Shown piece by piece: positions 28,740-37,344 of a stretch of 46,790 nucleotides of DNA; position 1 is the stretch's first letter, and each line of letters begins with the position of its first letter. The stretch lies in NCBI GenBank assembly GCA_030684475.1, contig JAUXWB010000094.1, forward strand, positions 1 to 46,790. The letters are read 5' to 3'. This stretch comes from Reyranella sp. Lineage in GTDB: Bacteria > Pseudomonadota > Alphaproteobacteria > Reyranellales > Reyranellaceae. Under the pieces are notes generated by a model that was not told the origin of the DNA, did not search any database, and was given only the letters and a program-made list of their open reading frames with translations. A program made the translations under genes and the position numbers.

Positions 28740-28940
28740 ATGGCACGCAAGCCGAACTACGATTTCGAACGCCGCGAACGCGAGCGGCTCAAGGCCATCA
28801 AGGTCGCCGAAAAGGCCGCCGCGAAGAGGGAAGCACGCGAACGCGCCCGTGCAGAAAATGCCGGCGCGGAGAACGCCGGTGAGGCCGCCAAGGAAGACGG
28901 CGTGGCCACCGACGGCGAGCCGACCCCCGACAAGGGCTGA
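28740..28940 (+). CDS. Small charged hypothetical protein
   Basis: A 66-residue, highly charged protein I do not recognise by function. Residues 1-40 are rich in Arg, Lys and Glu (FERRERERLKAIKVAEKAAA) and probably form one long helix or coiled coil; the C-terminal part is acidic and Gly/Ala-rich, likely disordered. It has no signal peptide and no cysteine. A clear GAGGAG ribosome binding site precedes the ATG. It lies between leuS and holA, the place usually taken by lptE in alphaproteobacteria, but it is not a lipoprotein and shows no LptE features. Confidence 0.72.
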   Translation: MARKPNYDFERRERERLKAIKVAEKAAAKREARERARAENAGAENAGEAAKEDGVATDGEPTPDKG

Positions 28941-28967
28941 TCGCGCCCTTCCCGGGGTAGGGTCGAG

Positions 28968-30014
28968 ATGAAGATCGAACCGCGCCAGGTCGAAGTGTTC
29001 CTCAAGAAGCCGGATCCGCGGATTCGCGGCGTGGTGATCTACGGCAACGACGACGGGCTGATCGCCGAGCGGGCGGTGGCGCTGGCCAAGACCGTTTGCG
29101 AGGACCTGGGCGATCCGTTCCGCGTCGTCGACATCGCGGGCGACGTGCTGAAGAACGACCCGGCGCGGCTGGCCGACGAATTCGGCGCCCTGTCGATGAT
29201 GGGCGGCCGCCGCGTCGTCCGGGTGCGGCCAGCCGGCGAGGAATCGACCGCGGCGCTCGAGAATCTCGTGGCCGCCCCCGCCGGCGATGCGCTGGTCGTG
29301 GTCGAGGGCGGCAACCTCACGCCGCGCTCCGGGCTGAGAGCGCTGGCCGAGACCGAGGCCTGCCTGGCGGCGATGCCCTGTTACATGGACAACGAGGCGG
29401 CGCTGGAAGGCCTGGTCGAGAGCGCGGCCCGCGCCCAGGGCCTCACCGTCGACGCCGACGCGCTTCAGTGGATCGTCGAGCGGCTGGGCGGCGATCGCGG
29501 CCAGACCCGCAGCGAGGTCGACAAGCTGCTGCTCTACAAGGCGAGCGACGACAGCAAGACCATCACGCTCGAGGATGCCGTCGATATCCTGGGCGATACC
29601 GCGGCGATCGGCATCGACGACGTGATTGCCGCCACCTTCGACGGCGAGCTGGTGGCGCTCGACCGCGCGCTCGACCGCGTCTTCTCCGAGGGTGGCCATC
29701 CGGTGCAGCTCGTGCGCTCGCTGCAGCGCCACGCCGACCAGCTCCACCTCGTGGCGTCCCACGCCGGCAAGGGCGGCAACCTGGAATCGGCGATGTTCAA
29801 GGCGCGTGGCCTGCCGCGCGGCGGCCCGGTGCGCCAGCGCTTCGAGCGTCACCTGCGCGCCTGGCCGCTGCAGCGCCTCAGCGCCTCGCTGGCGGTGATC
29901 CTCGACGCTGAAATCGACTGCAAGCGCACCGGCCTTCCCGACGAGGCAATCGCCCGGCGGCTCTGCCTGCGCCTGGCGCAGGCGGCACGATCGGCCAAGA
30001 CCGCGCGGCGTTAG
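28968..30014 (+). CDS. holA: DNA polymerase III subunit delta
   Basis: HolA, the clamp-loader delta subunit that opens the beta sliding clamp. 348 residues. Typical blocks are VVIYGNDDGLIAERA near residues 23-37, DPARLADEFGALSMMGGRRVVRV near 64-86 and ERLGGDRGQTRSEVDKLLLY near 166-185. A C-terminal helical domain carries GGHPVQLVRSLQRHADQLH and ARRLCLRLAQAAR. It is the last gene of the DUF3576-leuS-66aa-holA run and overlaps the 3' end of the convergent encapsulin gene by 4 nt. Confidence 0.94.
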   Translation: MKIEPRQVEVFLKKPDPRIRGVVIYGNDDGLIAERAVALAKTVCEDLGDPFRVVDIAGDVLKNDPARLADEFGALSMMGGRRVVRVRPAGEESTAALENLVAAPAGDALVVVEGGNLTPRSGLRALAETEACLAAMPCYMDNEAALEGLVESAARAQGLTVDADALQWIVERLGGDRGQTRSEVDKLLLYKASDDSKTITLEDAVDILGDTAAIGIDDVIAATFDGELVALDRALDRVFSEGGHPVQLVRSLQRHADQLHLVASHAGKGGNLESAMFKARGLPRGGPVRQRFERHLRAWPLQRLSASLAVILDAEIDCKRTGLPDEAIARRLCLRLAQAARSAKTARR

Positions 30015-30832
30015 CGCTTCTTGCTGCCGCCGGAGAGCGGGATGGCGGCCTGTTGTGACAGGATCAGGAAGGTGAGGCTTTCCTCGATGTAAAGTCGCAC
30101 CCGCTCGGCGTTGTGGTCGAGATAGCCGATGGAGAAATCCTGGCCCACCGTCAACTCGAAGTCGCCGCCGCGCTGGGAGATCACCACGCCGCCGTCGAGA
30201 CCGGGCGCCCACACGATCTCGCCGTCGACCAGGCGCTGAACATGGCTCAGGATCGGATAGCCCTCGTCGGTGCGTGACGCCAGATCCTTGTAGAGCTGTT
30301 CGCTCAGCACCACGGCGAACGGCCCTTCGATGCCGTCGTCGCGCAGCTTGGTGAGCGCCGCCGACACGGCACCTGGATAGTCGGCGTGACTCGCGCCGAG
30401 CGGTACGGACTGGCGCGCCTGCGCCTGGCAGATGCCGGTGATCTGCGCGGCGGCATAGCCGTGGAAGATCGCGCGATCCTCGGCGATGGCGATCTCGCGG
30501 GCCGCCGACGTCACCGACTCGAGGTCGGGATCGCGCGCGCCGCGGTCTATGGCGTCGAGTTCGGCGCGGGCGACCTCGAAGGGAATGCGCAGTTCGACCA
30601 GGGGCTGGATGCGACGCAGCCGCGCCTGCACGCTCTTGGCCTGGGGCGGCGAGGCGATCGGATCGGCGCGGCCCATCTCGACGTCCGACGCGCCCCAACC
30701 CAGCGGGCCTTTGAAATCGACGACGCGGCGGGCGGCCAACAGGGCACGCAAGGTGCGCTTGGCTTCGTTCTCGATTTCCTTCCAGCCGGCCTCGGTGATG
30801 GGAGCGCGCGCGCGGAACAGATGGTTCGTCAT
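30011..30832 (-). CDS. Family 1 encapsulin nanocompartment shell protein
   Basis: A 273-residue shell protein of the linocin/CFP29-type (family 1) encapsulins, which share the HK97 capsid fold and self-assemble into icosahedral protein compartments. The N-terminus LFRARAPITEAGWKEIENEA, RRVVDFKGPLGW near 32-43 and the C-terminal region DFELTVGQDFSIGYLDHN followed by VRLYIEESLTFLIL are characteristic. Length fits the small T=1, 60-subunit shells. The ATG overlaps the stop of the upstream ferritin-like cargo gene (ATGA), so shell and cargo are made together. It likely encloses the ferritin-like protein for iron storage. The 3' end meets the convergent holA gene. Confidence 0.95.
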   Translation of the reverse strand: MTNHLFRARAPITEAGWKEIENEAKRTLRALLAARRVVDFKGPLGWGASDVEMGRADPIASPPQAKSVQARLRRIQPLVELRIPFEVARAELDAIDRGARDPDLESVTSAAREIAIAEDRAIFHGYAAAQITGICQAQARQSVPLGASHADYPGAVSAALTKLRDDGIEGPFAVVLSEQLYKDLASRTDEGYPILSHVQRLVDGEIVWAPGLDGGVVISQRGGDFELTVGQDFSIGYLDHNAERVRLYIEESLTFLILSQQAAIPLSGGSKKR

Positions 30833-31218
30833 GTCGTCACCTGTCCTGTTGCAGGACGCAGGCTGCCGATCCCGAGACTGCCGTCGGCGCCGTCCTCCTC
30901 GGCACCGGGTTCGCCATCGGTCATCGCCTTCTCGATCCCGGTGATCGGACCTTCCTTGAACAGGAACGTCTTCAGATGCTCGTCGAGCTTGGGATCGTTG
31001 CGCCGCAGCCATTCCAGCGCCATGGCGGCATGCTCCTTCTCCTCGTCGCGATTGTGCTCGAGGATGGCGCGCAGTTCCGGGCTGGCGGTCGCCTTGGCAC
31101 GCTGGTCGTACCAATCGACGGCCTCCAACTCTTCCATCAGGGAGACGATGGCGCGGTGGCGGTCGATGACTTCCGGGCCAAGCGTGGCGGGATCTTCGTG
31201 CAGAGAGTCACTGGCCAT
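30829..31218 (-). CDS. Encapsulated ferritin-like protein (cargo of the encapsulin)
   Basis: A 129-residue two-helix ferritin-like protein, closely resembling the Rhodospirillum rubrum encapsulated ferritin as I recall it. Residues RHRAIVSLMEELEAVDWYDQ (20-39) and HNRDEEKEHAAMALEWLRRN (55-74) carry the ferroxidase ligands; by recalled alignment these are Glu30, Glu60 and His63, with Trp36 and Tyr37. Such proteins form open decamers that oxidise iron(II) and pass it into the encapsulin lumen. The encapsulation peptide SLGIGSLR is at 114-121 after an acidic flexible linker, with eight residues after it. A GGAGG ribosome binding site lies 8 nt before the ATG. It is translationally coupled to the shell gene. 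Confidence 0.95.
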   Translation of the reverse strand: MASDSLHEDPATLGPEVIDRHRAIVSLMEELEAVDWYDQRAKATASPELRAILEHNRDEEKEHAAMALEWLRRNDPKLDEHLKTFLFKEGPITGIEKAMTDGEPGAEEDGADGSLGIGSLRPATGQVTT

Positions 31219-31313
31219 TCACAACGCCTCCGGCAACCGCGCGGAGAACAAGACTCCGGCCGTGTGCCGGTAAACGCCGAGTCCCGGTCGTTGGTTCCGT
31301 CGCCCGGCGGCGA

Positions 31314-32249
31314 CTAGCGCCGCGTCAGTTTCTCCACGACCGTGTCGAGTTGGTCGTAGTCGGCGATCTCCAAGGTGAGCTCCGTCTTCTCGCCGCCGCG
31401 CGAGACCAGCGAGACCTTGAGACCGAGCGCCTCCTCGATGCGCTTTTCGAGGGCCCGCGTGTCGGCGCTCTTGGGCGCGGCCGACGGCGCCTTGCCGGCT
31501 TTCGTCTTGCCTGCGTTCTTCTCGGCGCCGGCCAGGCGCTCGAGCTCGCGCACCGAAAGCTTTTCCTCGATTGCCCGCGCCGCCATCGCGGCGGGATCGG
31601 CCAGGCCCAGCATGGCGCGGCCTTGGCCGGCGGAGAGCTGGCCGGTGCGAATCATCTCCTGGACGCTGGCCGGCAGGTCGAGCAGGCGCAGCGTGTTGGC
31701 GATGTGTGGCCGGCTCTTGCCCATGGACTTGGCGAGGTCGTCCTGGGTCTGGGTGAACTCCTCCATCAGGCGGCGATAGCCCTGGGCCTCGTCGATCGCC
31801 GTCAGGTCGGCGCGCTGCAGGTTCTCGATCAGGCCGAGCTGCAGGGCGTCCATGTCGCCGATCGAGCGGATCACCACCGGCACGTCGTGCAGCTGCGCCC
31901 GTTGGGCCGCCCGCCAGCGCCGTTCGCCGGCGATGATCTCGTAGGTGTCGGCGGCGTCCCGGAGCGGCCGCACCAGGATGGGCTGCAGCAGGCCGAATTC
32001 CTTGACCGATTCGACCAGCGTCTCGATGCCCTCGAAGCTGGTGCGCGGCTGCATCTTGCCGGGTTTCAGCTGGCCGATCGGCAAGGTGAGCGGCGGGCGG
32101 TTGGGCGCGTAGGTGTTCTGCACCTCCGGACTCGGATAGTCAGGCAAGGATGGCGGCGGGGAGGGTGCAACCGTGGCGGCAACCTCTTCGTCGCCGAGAA
32201 GCGCGGACAGGCCGCGGCCGAGGCCGCGCGGCTTAGGAGGTTGGCTCAT
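31314..32249 (-). CDS. parB: Chromosome-partitioning protein ParB
   Basis: ParB/Spo0J, the CTP-dependent clamp that loads at parS and spreads on DNA. 311 residues. The N-terminal GLGRGLSALLGD (9-20) is the ParA-contacting peptide. The CTPase region includes LKPGKMQPRTSF and the GERRWRAAQRAQL box near 117-129, with ENLQRADL next. A helix-turn-helix (TQDDLAKSMGKSRPHIANTLRLL) and a C-terminal dimerisation domain follow a Lys/Ala linker. It overlaps parA by 17 nt. Two perfect parS sites lie upstream in rsmG and mnmG. Confidence 0.96.
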   Translation of the reverse strand: MSQPPKPRGLGRGLSALLGDEEVAATVAPSPPPSLPDYPSPEVQNTYAPNRPPLTLPIGQLKPGKMQPRTSFEGIETLVESVKEFGLLQPILVRPLRDAADTYEIIAGERRWRAAQRAQLHDVPVVIRSIGDMDALQLGLIENLQRADLTAIDEAQGYRRLMEEFTQTQDDLAKSMGKSRPHIANTLRLLDLPASVQEMIRTGQLSAGQGRAMLGLADPAAMAARAIEEKLSVRELERLAGAEKNAGKTKAGKAPSAAPKSADTRALEKRIEEALGLKVSLVSRGGEKTELTLEIADYDQLDTVVEKLTRR

Positions 32250-33066
32250 GGGCGGTCACCTGCTCTGCTGCGGTGCGCCGGCGGCGGATGAATTCGCTCG
32301 CCAGCAAGATATAGGCCTGCGATCCGGCGCAGGCGTTGTCGTAGATTAGCACCGGCAGGCCGTGCGAGGGCGCTTCGGCGATGCGGACGTTGCGCGGGAT
32401 GGTGGTGCCGAACACCAGTTCGCCATAGTGGGCGCGGACGTCGGCCTCGACCTGCTGGCTCAAGGTCATGCGGCGGTCGACCATGGTGAGGACCACGCCG
32501 GCGATATGCAATCTTGGGTTGAGTCTTTTCCTGATGCGGTCGATGGTGGTGCCGAGCGCGCCGATGCCTTCCAGCGCCAGGAACTCGGCCTGCAGCGGCA
32601 CCAGCACGGCGTCGACCGCGACCAGGGCGTTCAGCGTGACCAAGCCGAGCGACGGCGGGCAGTCGATCAGGATCGTGGTCCAGCGCGCGCGGGCATCGCC
32701 GGTGGCCAGCGCTTCGACGAGGCGATGCTCGCGGCGTTCCATGTCGATGAGCTCGATCTCGGCGCCGGCCAGCGACGCGGCGGCCGGGATCACCGACAGG
32801 TTGGGAATCTGCGAGATCCGCACACAGGCGTCGAGCGGTGCCAGGCCGAGCAGGAATTCGTAGGAACCGGGTGAGCGCTCACTTCTTGAGATCCCCAGGC
32901 TGGTCGATGCGTTGCCCTGGGGATCCAGATCGATCAGCAGCACCTGTTCGCCCACCGCGGCCAAGGCCGTGGCAAGGTTAATCGCCGTCGTGGTCTTTCC
33001 GACGCCGCCCTTTTGATTGGCGATCGCGAAGACCGTAGGAGCCAATTCGGAGGATGACGGCGTCAA
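32233..33066 (-). CDS. parA: Chromosome-partitioning ATPase ParA
   Basis: ParA/Soj-type Walker ATPase of 277 residues. The deviant Walker A KGGVGKTTT follows FAIANQ near residue 19; LLIDLDPQGNAST near 43-55 is A', and ILIDCPPSLGLVTLNAL near 131-147 is Walker B. It acts with ParB in origin segregation. There is no ATG: the start is TTG at 33066, or a second TTG at 33045. A stop codon shortly upstream excludes a longer form. Either way it overlaps the 3' end of rsmG, by 89 or 68 nt, in another frame. Confidence 0.94.
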   Translation of the reverse strand: MTPSSSELAPTVFAIANQKGGVGKTTTAINLATALAAVGEQVLLIDLDPQGNASTSLGISRSERSPGSYEFLLGLAPLDACVRISQIPNLSVIPAAASLAGAEIELIDMERREHRLVEALATGDARARWTTILIDCPPSLGLVTLNALVAVDAVLVPLQAEFLALEGIGALGTTIDRIRKRLNPRLHIAGVVLTMVDRRMTLSQQVEADVRAHYGELVFGTTIPRNVRIAEAPSHGLPVLIYDNACAGSQAYILLASEFIRRRRTAAEQVTAHEPTS

Positions 33067-33652
33067 GGTCGGTCACGCTGGTAAAAGGCTGGCCGGGAAT
33101 ATCCCAGTCCTTCATGGCCTCGGCGAGTTCGGCCTTCCAGTCCTTCCCCTTGTGGAAAAGGCAAATAGCGGTATCCGTCCGGTGTGGCTGGGCCCATTTC
33201 AGCAACTGACCGAGTGGCGCCAGGGCGCGGGCCGTGACGACATCGGCCTTGGCCGGCGGCACGGCTTCGATACGACCGACCACGATTTTGGGCTGCTTTT
33301 CCAGGGCCATGCGGCGGGCCGCTTCGCCCAAAAAGGCGGCTTTTCGGGCATCCGATTCGATCAAGGTGACTTCGAGATCCGGCCGCATGGCCGCAGCGAC
33401 CAGGCCGGGAAAACCAGCGCCGCTGCCGAGATCGGTCAGGGTTTTGGCTCTTTCCGGGATCAGGATTTTCAGCTGGGCCGAATCGAGGACATGGCGGACC
33501 CAGATACTATCCAATGTGGTATTGCCGACCAGGTTGATAGCCTTTTGCCAGCGCACCAGCGTATGGACCAAGGCTTCGAGCTGATCCCGTGTTTCACGTG
33601 AAACATCGATCCCGATGTGCCGCATTTCGCGGACAAAGAGATCGCGGCTCAT
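32978..33652 (-). CDS. rsmG: 16S rRNA (guanine-N7) methyltransferase RsmG
   Basis: RsmG (GidB), which methylates G527 in 16S rRNA. 224 residues. Motifs seen: RWQKAINLVGNTTLDSIWVRH near 34-54, LTDLGSGAGFPGLVAA near 72-87 (SAM-binding), and VVTARALAPLGQLL near 137-150. The segment VSRETR near 17-22 is encoded by a perfect parS site, a known placement in this gene. The last ~25 residues are Arg/Lys-rich and overlap parA, an extension beyond the usual end of the family. The ATG follows directly after the mnmG stop (TAGATG). Confidence 0.95.
   Translation of the reverse strand: MSRDLFVREMRHIGIDVSRETRDQLEALVHTLVRWQKAINLVGNTTLDSIWVRHVLDSAQLKILIPERAKTLTDLGSGAGFPGLVAAAMRPDLEVTLIESDARKAAFLGEAARRMALEKQPKIVVGRIEAVPPAKADVVTARALAPLGQLLKWAQPHRTDTAICLFHKGKDWKAELAEAMKDWDIPGQPFTSVTDLDAVILRIGSYGLRDRQSKGRRRKDHDGD
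33590..33605. promoter_or_regulatory. parS centromere site 1 (in rsmG)
   Basis: TGTTTCACGTGAAACA is a perfect 16-bp match to the bacterial parS consensus bound by ParB. It lies inside the rsmG coding sequence, encoding Val-Ser-Arg-Glu-Thr, about 1.3 kb from the parB start. Confidence 0.96.
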
Positions 33653-35515
33653 CTATGCCGCCCGGCGGCGAACGTATTTCAGCAGGGCAACCAAAGCAGC
33701 TGGAGTCACGCCCGAGATCCGCGCCGCTTGGCCCAGTGTTGCCGGCTTATGACCCTCTAGCTTCTGGCGGACTTCGTTGGAAAGACTACCGATGGCGCCG
33801 TAGTCCAAATCATCCGGCAGCTCTAACGCCTCGTCGCGCCGGTAAGCGCCGATATCCTGGCGTTGGCGGTCGAGATATCCGGCATACCGGGCATCGATGG
33901 TCAGTTGCTCGGCAACGTCGCCTGTTATGGTCGCCAGTTCCGGCCAAAGACTGACGATCCGTGGCCACCCGATTTCAGGATAGGCAAGGAGATCGAGGGC
34001 CGAGCGCAAAACCCCATCCTGATTGATAGCAACGCCGGCCTTGGACAAAGCCGACGGGCTGATCTTCAATTCCGCCGCCAATTCGCGGACCCTGGTAAGC
34101 GCCTGCTGTTTCACGTGAAACATCCGGCCTCGATCAGATCCGATACAGCCGATTTCTAGGCCGCGTGGAGTCAACCTTTGATCGGCATTGTCGGCCCGCA
34201 GCCAGAGGCGATATTCGGCCCTGGACGTGAACATCCGATAGGGTTCGGTCACGCCCAAAGAGACCAAATCGTCAATCAAAACACCGAGATAGCCGTCGGC
34301 GCGGTCGACAATGAAGGGCTTTGCCAGCACTGCATTCAAGCCGGCGATCAGGCCCTGGGCGGCAGCTTCCTCGTAGCCGGTGGTGCCGTTGATCTGGCCC
34401 GCCATATAGAGACCGGGAATGCGCCGGGTCTCCAGGGTGGCGTGCAGCTCGCGCGGGTCGATATGATCGTATTCGATGGCATACCCTGGCCGCAGCATGG
34501 CTGCGCGCTCCAACCCCGGGATGGTCTGCAAAAGGGCGACCTGCACATCGCGCGGCAGGGAGGTCGAGATCCCATTGGGATAGACGGTGTCATCGTCCAG
34601 CCCCTCCGGCTCGAGAAAGATCTGGTGCCGCTCGCGGCCAGCAAACCGCACGACCTTGTCCTCGATCGAGGGGCAGTAGCGCGGACCCACGCCCTCGATC
34701 TGGCCCGAGTACATCGGCGCGCGATGGAGGTTGGCGCGGATGATGGCGTGCGTTGCCGCCGTCGTCGTCGTGATGTGGCAGGCGATCTGCGGCGTGGTGA
34801 TGCGATCGGTGAGGTACGAAAACGGCACCGGCGGATCGTCGCCGTCCTGGCGCTCGAGCGAACTGTAATCGATCGTGCGGCCATCCAGTCGCGCCGGCGT
34901 GCCGGTCTTCAGCCGACCCAAGGCGAAGCCGAAGCGCTGCAACGTTTGCGCGAGCAGAGTAGAGGGTTCCTCAACCCCATCGCCGCGCGCACGTCCAGCA
35001 GGCGTCTTGATTTCACCCAGGTGAATCAGGCCTCGCAGGAACGTTCCCGTCGTCAGGATCACGCGCCCCGCGCCGATTTCGGCCCCGGCTTCCGTGGTCA
35101 CGCCGGCACACGTCCCGCTTGCATCGAGAAGAATATCTGCAACCGCATCGGCGCGGATGTCCAGCCCAGCCTGCTCCGCCAGCAGCGCCTGCACGGCGGC
35201 GCGATAGAGCTTGCGATCGGCCTGGGCGCGCGGGCCACGCACCGCCGGTCCCTTGGAGAGATTGAGGGTGCGGAACTGGATGCCGGCGCGGTCGATGGCG
35301 CGGCCCATGATGCCGTCGAGGGCATCGATCTCGCGCACCAGATGGCCCTTGCCCAGCCCGCCGATCGCGGGATTGCAGGACATTTCGCCGATCGTGTCGA
35401 GCCGATGCGTCAGCAGCAGCGTGCGGGCGCCCAGCCGCGCCGAGGCAGCCGCAGCTTCGCAGCCGGCATGGCCGCCGCCCACCACGATCACGTCATAGGG
35501 AAAGGCTCGCTGCAT
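33653..35515 (-). CDS. mnmG: tRNA uridine-5-carboxymethylaminomethyl modification enzyme MnmG
   Basis: MnmG (GidA), the FAD-dependent partner of MnmE in wobble-uridine modification. 620 residues, normal length. The dinucleotide-binding [21 protein letters not shown] is near 9-29; [23 protein letters not shown] near 46-68, [13 protein letters not shown] near 85-97 and [21 protein letters not shown] near 360-380 are highly conserved. A second parS encodes the MFHVK segment near residue 465. The ATG at 35515 gives [15 protein letters not shown]; the much longer upstream frame is antisense to the divergent gene. mnmE, often next to it, is absent here. Confidence 0.96.
   Translation of the reverse strand: MQRAFPYDVIVVGGGHAGCEAAAASARLGARTLLLTHRLDTIGEMSCNPAIGGLGKGHLVREIDALDGIMGRAIDRAGIQFRTLNLSKGPAVRGPRAQADRKLYRAAVQALLAEQAGLDIRADAVADILLDASGTCAGVTTEAGAEIGAGRVILTTGTFLRGLIHLGEIKTPAGRARGDGVEEPSTLLAQTLQRFGFALGRLKTGTPARLDGRTIDYSSLERQDGDDPPVPFSYLTDRITTPQIACHITTTTAATHAIIRANLHRAPMYSGQIEGVGPRYCPSIEDKVVRFAGRERHQIFLEPEGLDDDTVYPNGISTSLPRDVQVALLQTIPGLERAAMLRPGYAIEYDHIDPRELHATLETRRIPGLYMAGQINGTTGYEEAAAQGLIAGLNAVLAKPFIVDRADGYLGVLIDDLVSLGVTEPYRMFTSRAEYRLWLRADNADQRLTPRGLEIGCIGSDRGRMFHVKQQALTRVRELAAELKISPSALSKAGVAINQDGVLRSALDLLAYPEIGWPRIVSLWPELATITGDVAEQLTIDARYAGYLDRQRQDIGAYRRDEALELPDDLDYGAIGSLSNEVRQKLEGHKPATLGQAARISGVTPAALVALLKYVRRRAA
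34107..34122. promoter_or_regulatory. parS centromere site 2 (in mnmG)
   Basis: A second perfect copy of TGTTTCACGTGAAACA, 517 bp from the first, inside the mnmG coding sequence where it encodes Met-Phe-His-Val-Lys. Together the two sites mark the ParB loading zone of the chromosome and suggest the replication origin is not far away. Confidence 0.96.
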
Positions 35516-35602
35516 CGCGCGCCTTAAGTCGTGGAAGCGCAGCCTCAGGTCAAGAGCCACCCGGGTCGTTGACAGCCCAATGCCTGCCGTCGAGGGTGAC
35601 GC

Positions 35603-37234
35603 GTGCCTCCCTTCCAGGTCCCCCTGACCGTCGGCGTGACCGGCCATCGCCAGATCGCCGGGGACAGCACGGCCGCCATCGAAACCGCCGTTGCTTCCAT
35701 CTTCGAAGGCGTGCGCGCCAAGGCACCCCACGCACCGCTCGTCCTGCTGACCGGCCTGGCCGAAGGCGCCGACCGACTCGTTGCCCGCCTGGCCAGCGAG
35801 CGCTTCGGCGCCGAGCTCGTCGTCGTGCTGCCGCGCGCGGCCGAGAGCTACCACCGCGATTTCGCGACCGCCGAGAGCCGGGAAGAATTCGACCGCCTGC
35901 TCAAGTCGGCACGGCTCGTCGTCACCTGCCCCGAGGACCATCCCGATCCGACGGCCGGCTATCTGTGGGCCGGCAATTTTACGGCGCTTCATTCCCATCT
36001 GCTGATCGCCCTGTGGGACGGCGACGCGGCGCGCGGCGACGGCGGCACCGCCGAGATCGTCCAGGCCAAGCTCAAGGGACGCTACGCCGGCTGGGACGAG
36101 GGTGAGCCGCTGCGGTACGACGAAGGCGGCGCGGTCGCCCATGTGATCACGGCGCGCGCTGGCGAGACGCCGCCCGCCAATGTCGGCCAGACAAACTGGC
36201 TCTATCCCGATGCGGTTCTGATCGGCGCCCGGGGCGGCGAGCATCGCCATGCCGCGGTGCTGTCGGCCTTCAACATGCTCAATGGCCTGCTGACGCGCGA
36301 CGGACGCGCGCGCGACGCCTGGAGCGCCGATCCGGCGGCGCCGACCGTCGATGCGTTGAAGACCGCGACCGACCACTTTGCCAACCAATTCCAGCGCCGG
36401 ACCATCATCGCCGTGCGCCTCATGGTGCTTGCCACTTTTGTTGCGGCCCTCGCTTCGGCGCTTCAGAGCGCCCTCTCACCGATCGTCACTGCCGCCGCGC
36501 TGGCCACAGGCCTCGCCGTTTGGGTCACCTCGAGCCGAAGTCGCTGGCAGCGCCTGCACGCCGACCTCCGCGCGCTGGCCGAGGCCGGCCGCATCCAGGC
36601 GGCTTGGATCGCGAGCGGCCTCGCGCTCAGCGTCGCCGATCACTACCATCCCGCCCAGGCGACATCGGTCGCCTGGATCCGGCGCGCGATCCGCACGGCT
36701 TTCCTGCTCGACGACATCCAGCGACCGCGCACGGCACCGTCAGCGGAAGACCGCGAACGCCACGCCGCGGCCGGGCACGCCTGGATCGACGAACAGGTTG
36801 CGTACTTTCTCGGCAACCGCGGCGTCGTCCCGCGCTATCGCCGGCAAGCCCGACACTTCGCCATTCTGGGGCTTGTCTGTCTCGGCATCGGCCTCGTGAT
36901 CGTGGCCGGCAACAAGCTGCTCGATGTCGCCGCTATCGAGCAGACCGTGCTCGACACCGCGCTGCTGCTGCAGATCGGCCGCATTGCGCTGGCGATCACC
37001 GCCAGCGTCCAGGCCTATCAGGCCTTCATGTCGTTCGGCGATCTCCAGCGCTCGTTTGCCGTCTCAGCGCATCTCTTCAGCCTGGCGCGGGACGAGGCGC
37101 GCGCGGCAGCGGCGGCCGGTGATCAACCCCGGCTGATCCGCCTGATCGTCCAGCTCGGCCGCGCGGCGCTGGTCGAGAATGTCAGCTGGGTGATCCTGCG
37201 CCGCCAGCGCCGCATGAAGCCGCCGGCCGTCTGA
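35603..37234 (+). CDS. SLOG-SLATT-like membrane protein (predicted nucleotide sensor/effector)
   Basis: A 543-residue protein that I read as a SLOG-type Rossmannoid domain fused to a four-helix membrane domain. The N-terminal part (about 8-215) has VTGHR at 12-16, [17 protein letters not shown] at 48-64, [17 protein letters not shown] at 71-87 and ALWDGD at 136-141, the Gly-rich nucleotide or nucleotide-sugar pocket pattern of the SLOG/DprA/LOG superfamily. The C-terminal part has hydrophobic segments at about 268-285, 291-308, 418-437 and 450-470, like SLATT domains. Such fusions are predicted conflict-system effectors that form pores when the SLOG domain senses a nucleotide. The GTG start has GAGGG before it. 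It is divergent from mnmG. Function is inferred. Confidence 0.72.
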   Translation: MPPFQVPLTVGVTGHRQIAGDSTAAIETAVASIFEGVRAKAPHAPLVLLTGLAEGADRLVARLASERFGAELVVVLPRAAESYHRDFATAESREEFDRLLKSARLVVTCPEDHPDPTAGYLWAGNFTALHSHLLIALWDGDAARGDGGTAEIVQAKLKGRYAGWDEGEPLRYDEGGAVAHVITARAGETPPANVGQTNWLYPDAVLIGARGGEHRHAAVLSAFNMLNGLLTRDGRARDAWSADPAAPTVDALKTATDHFANQFQRRTIIAVRLMVLATFVAALASALQSALSPIVTAAALATGLAVWVTSSRSRWQRLHADLRALAEAGRIQAAWIASGLALSVADHYHPAQATSVAWIRRAIRTAFLLDDIQRPRTAPSAEDRERHAAAGHAWIDEQVAYFLGNRGVVPRYRRQARHFAILGLVCLGIGLVIVAGNKLLDVAAIEQTVLDTALLLQIGRIALAITASVQAYQAFMSFGDLQRSFAVSAHLFSLARDEARAAAAAGDQPRLIRLIVQLGRAALVENVSWVILRRQRRMKPPAV

Positions 37235-37344
37235 AGCATCTTGATCGGCGTTGGCCAATGAAGAATCATTCCGGCGCTCGCCCGCTTCAGGCTTCATCTG
37301 GAGAGTGCCGGCTTACAGAACGAGGCGAATGACCGGGGGAAGCC

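Noticed and set aside
34178-35527. Long open frame on the plus strand opposite mnmG (449 codons)
   Set aside because: It is antisense to the strongly conserved mnmG, shows no recognisable domain, and is explained by GC-rich third positions.
35516-35602. Replication origin with DnaA boxes next to mnmG
   Set aside because: The mnmG/parS context suggests an origin nearby, but the gap is short and no DnaA-box-like cluster was seen.
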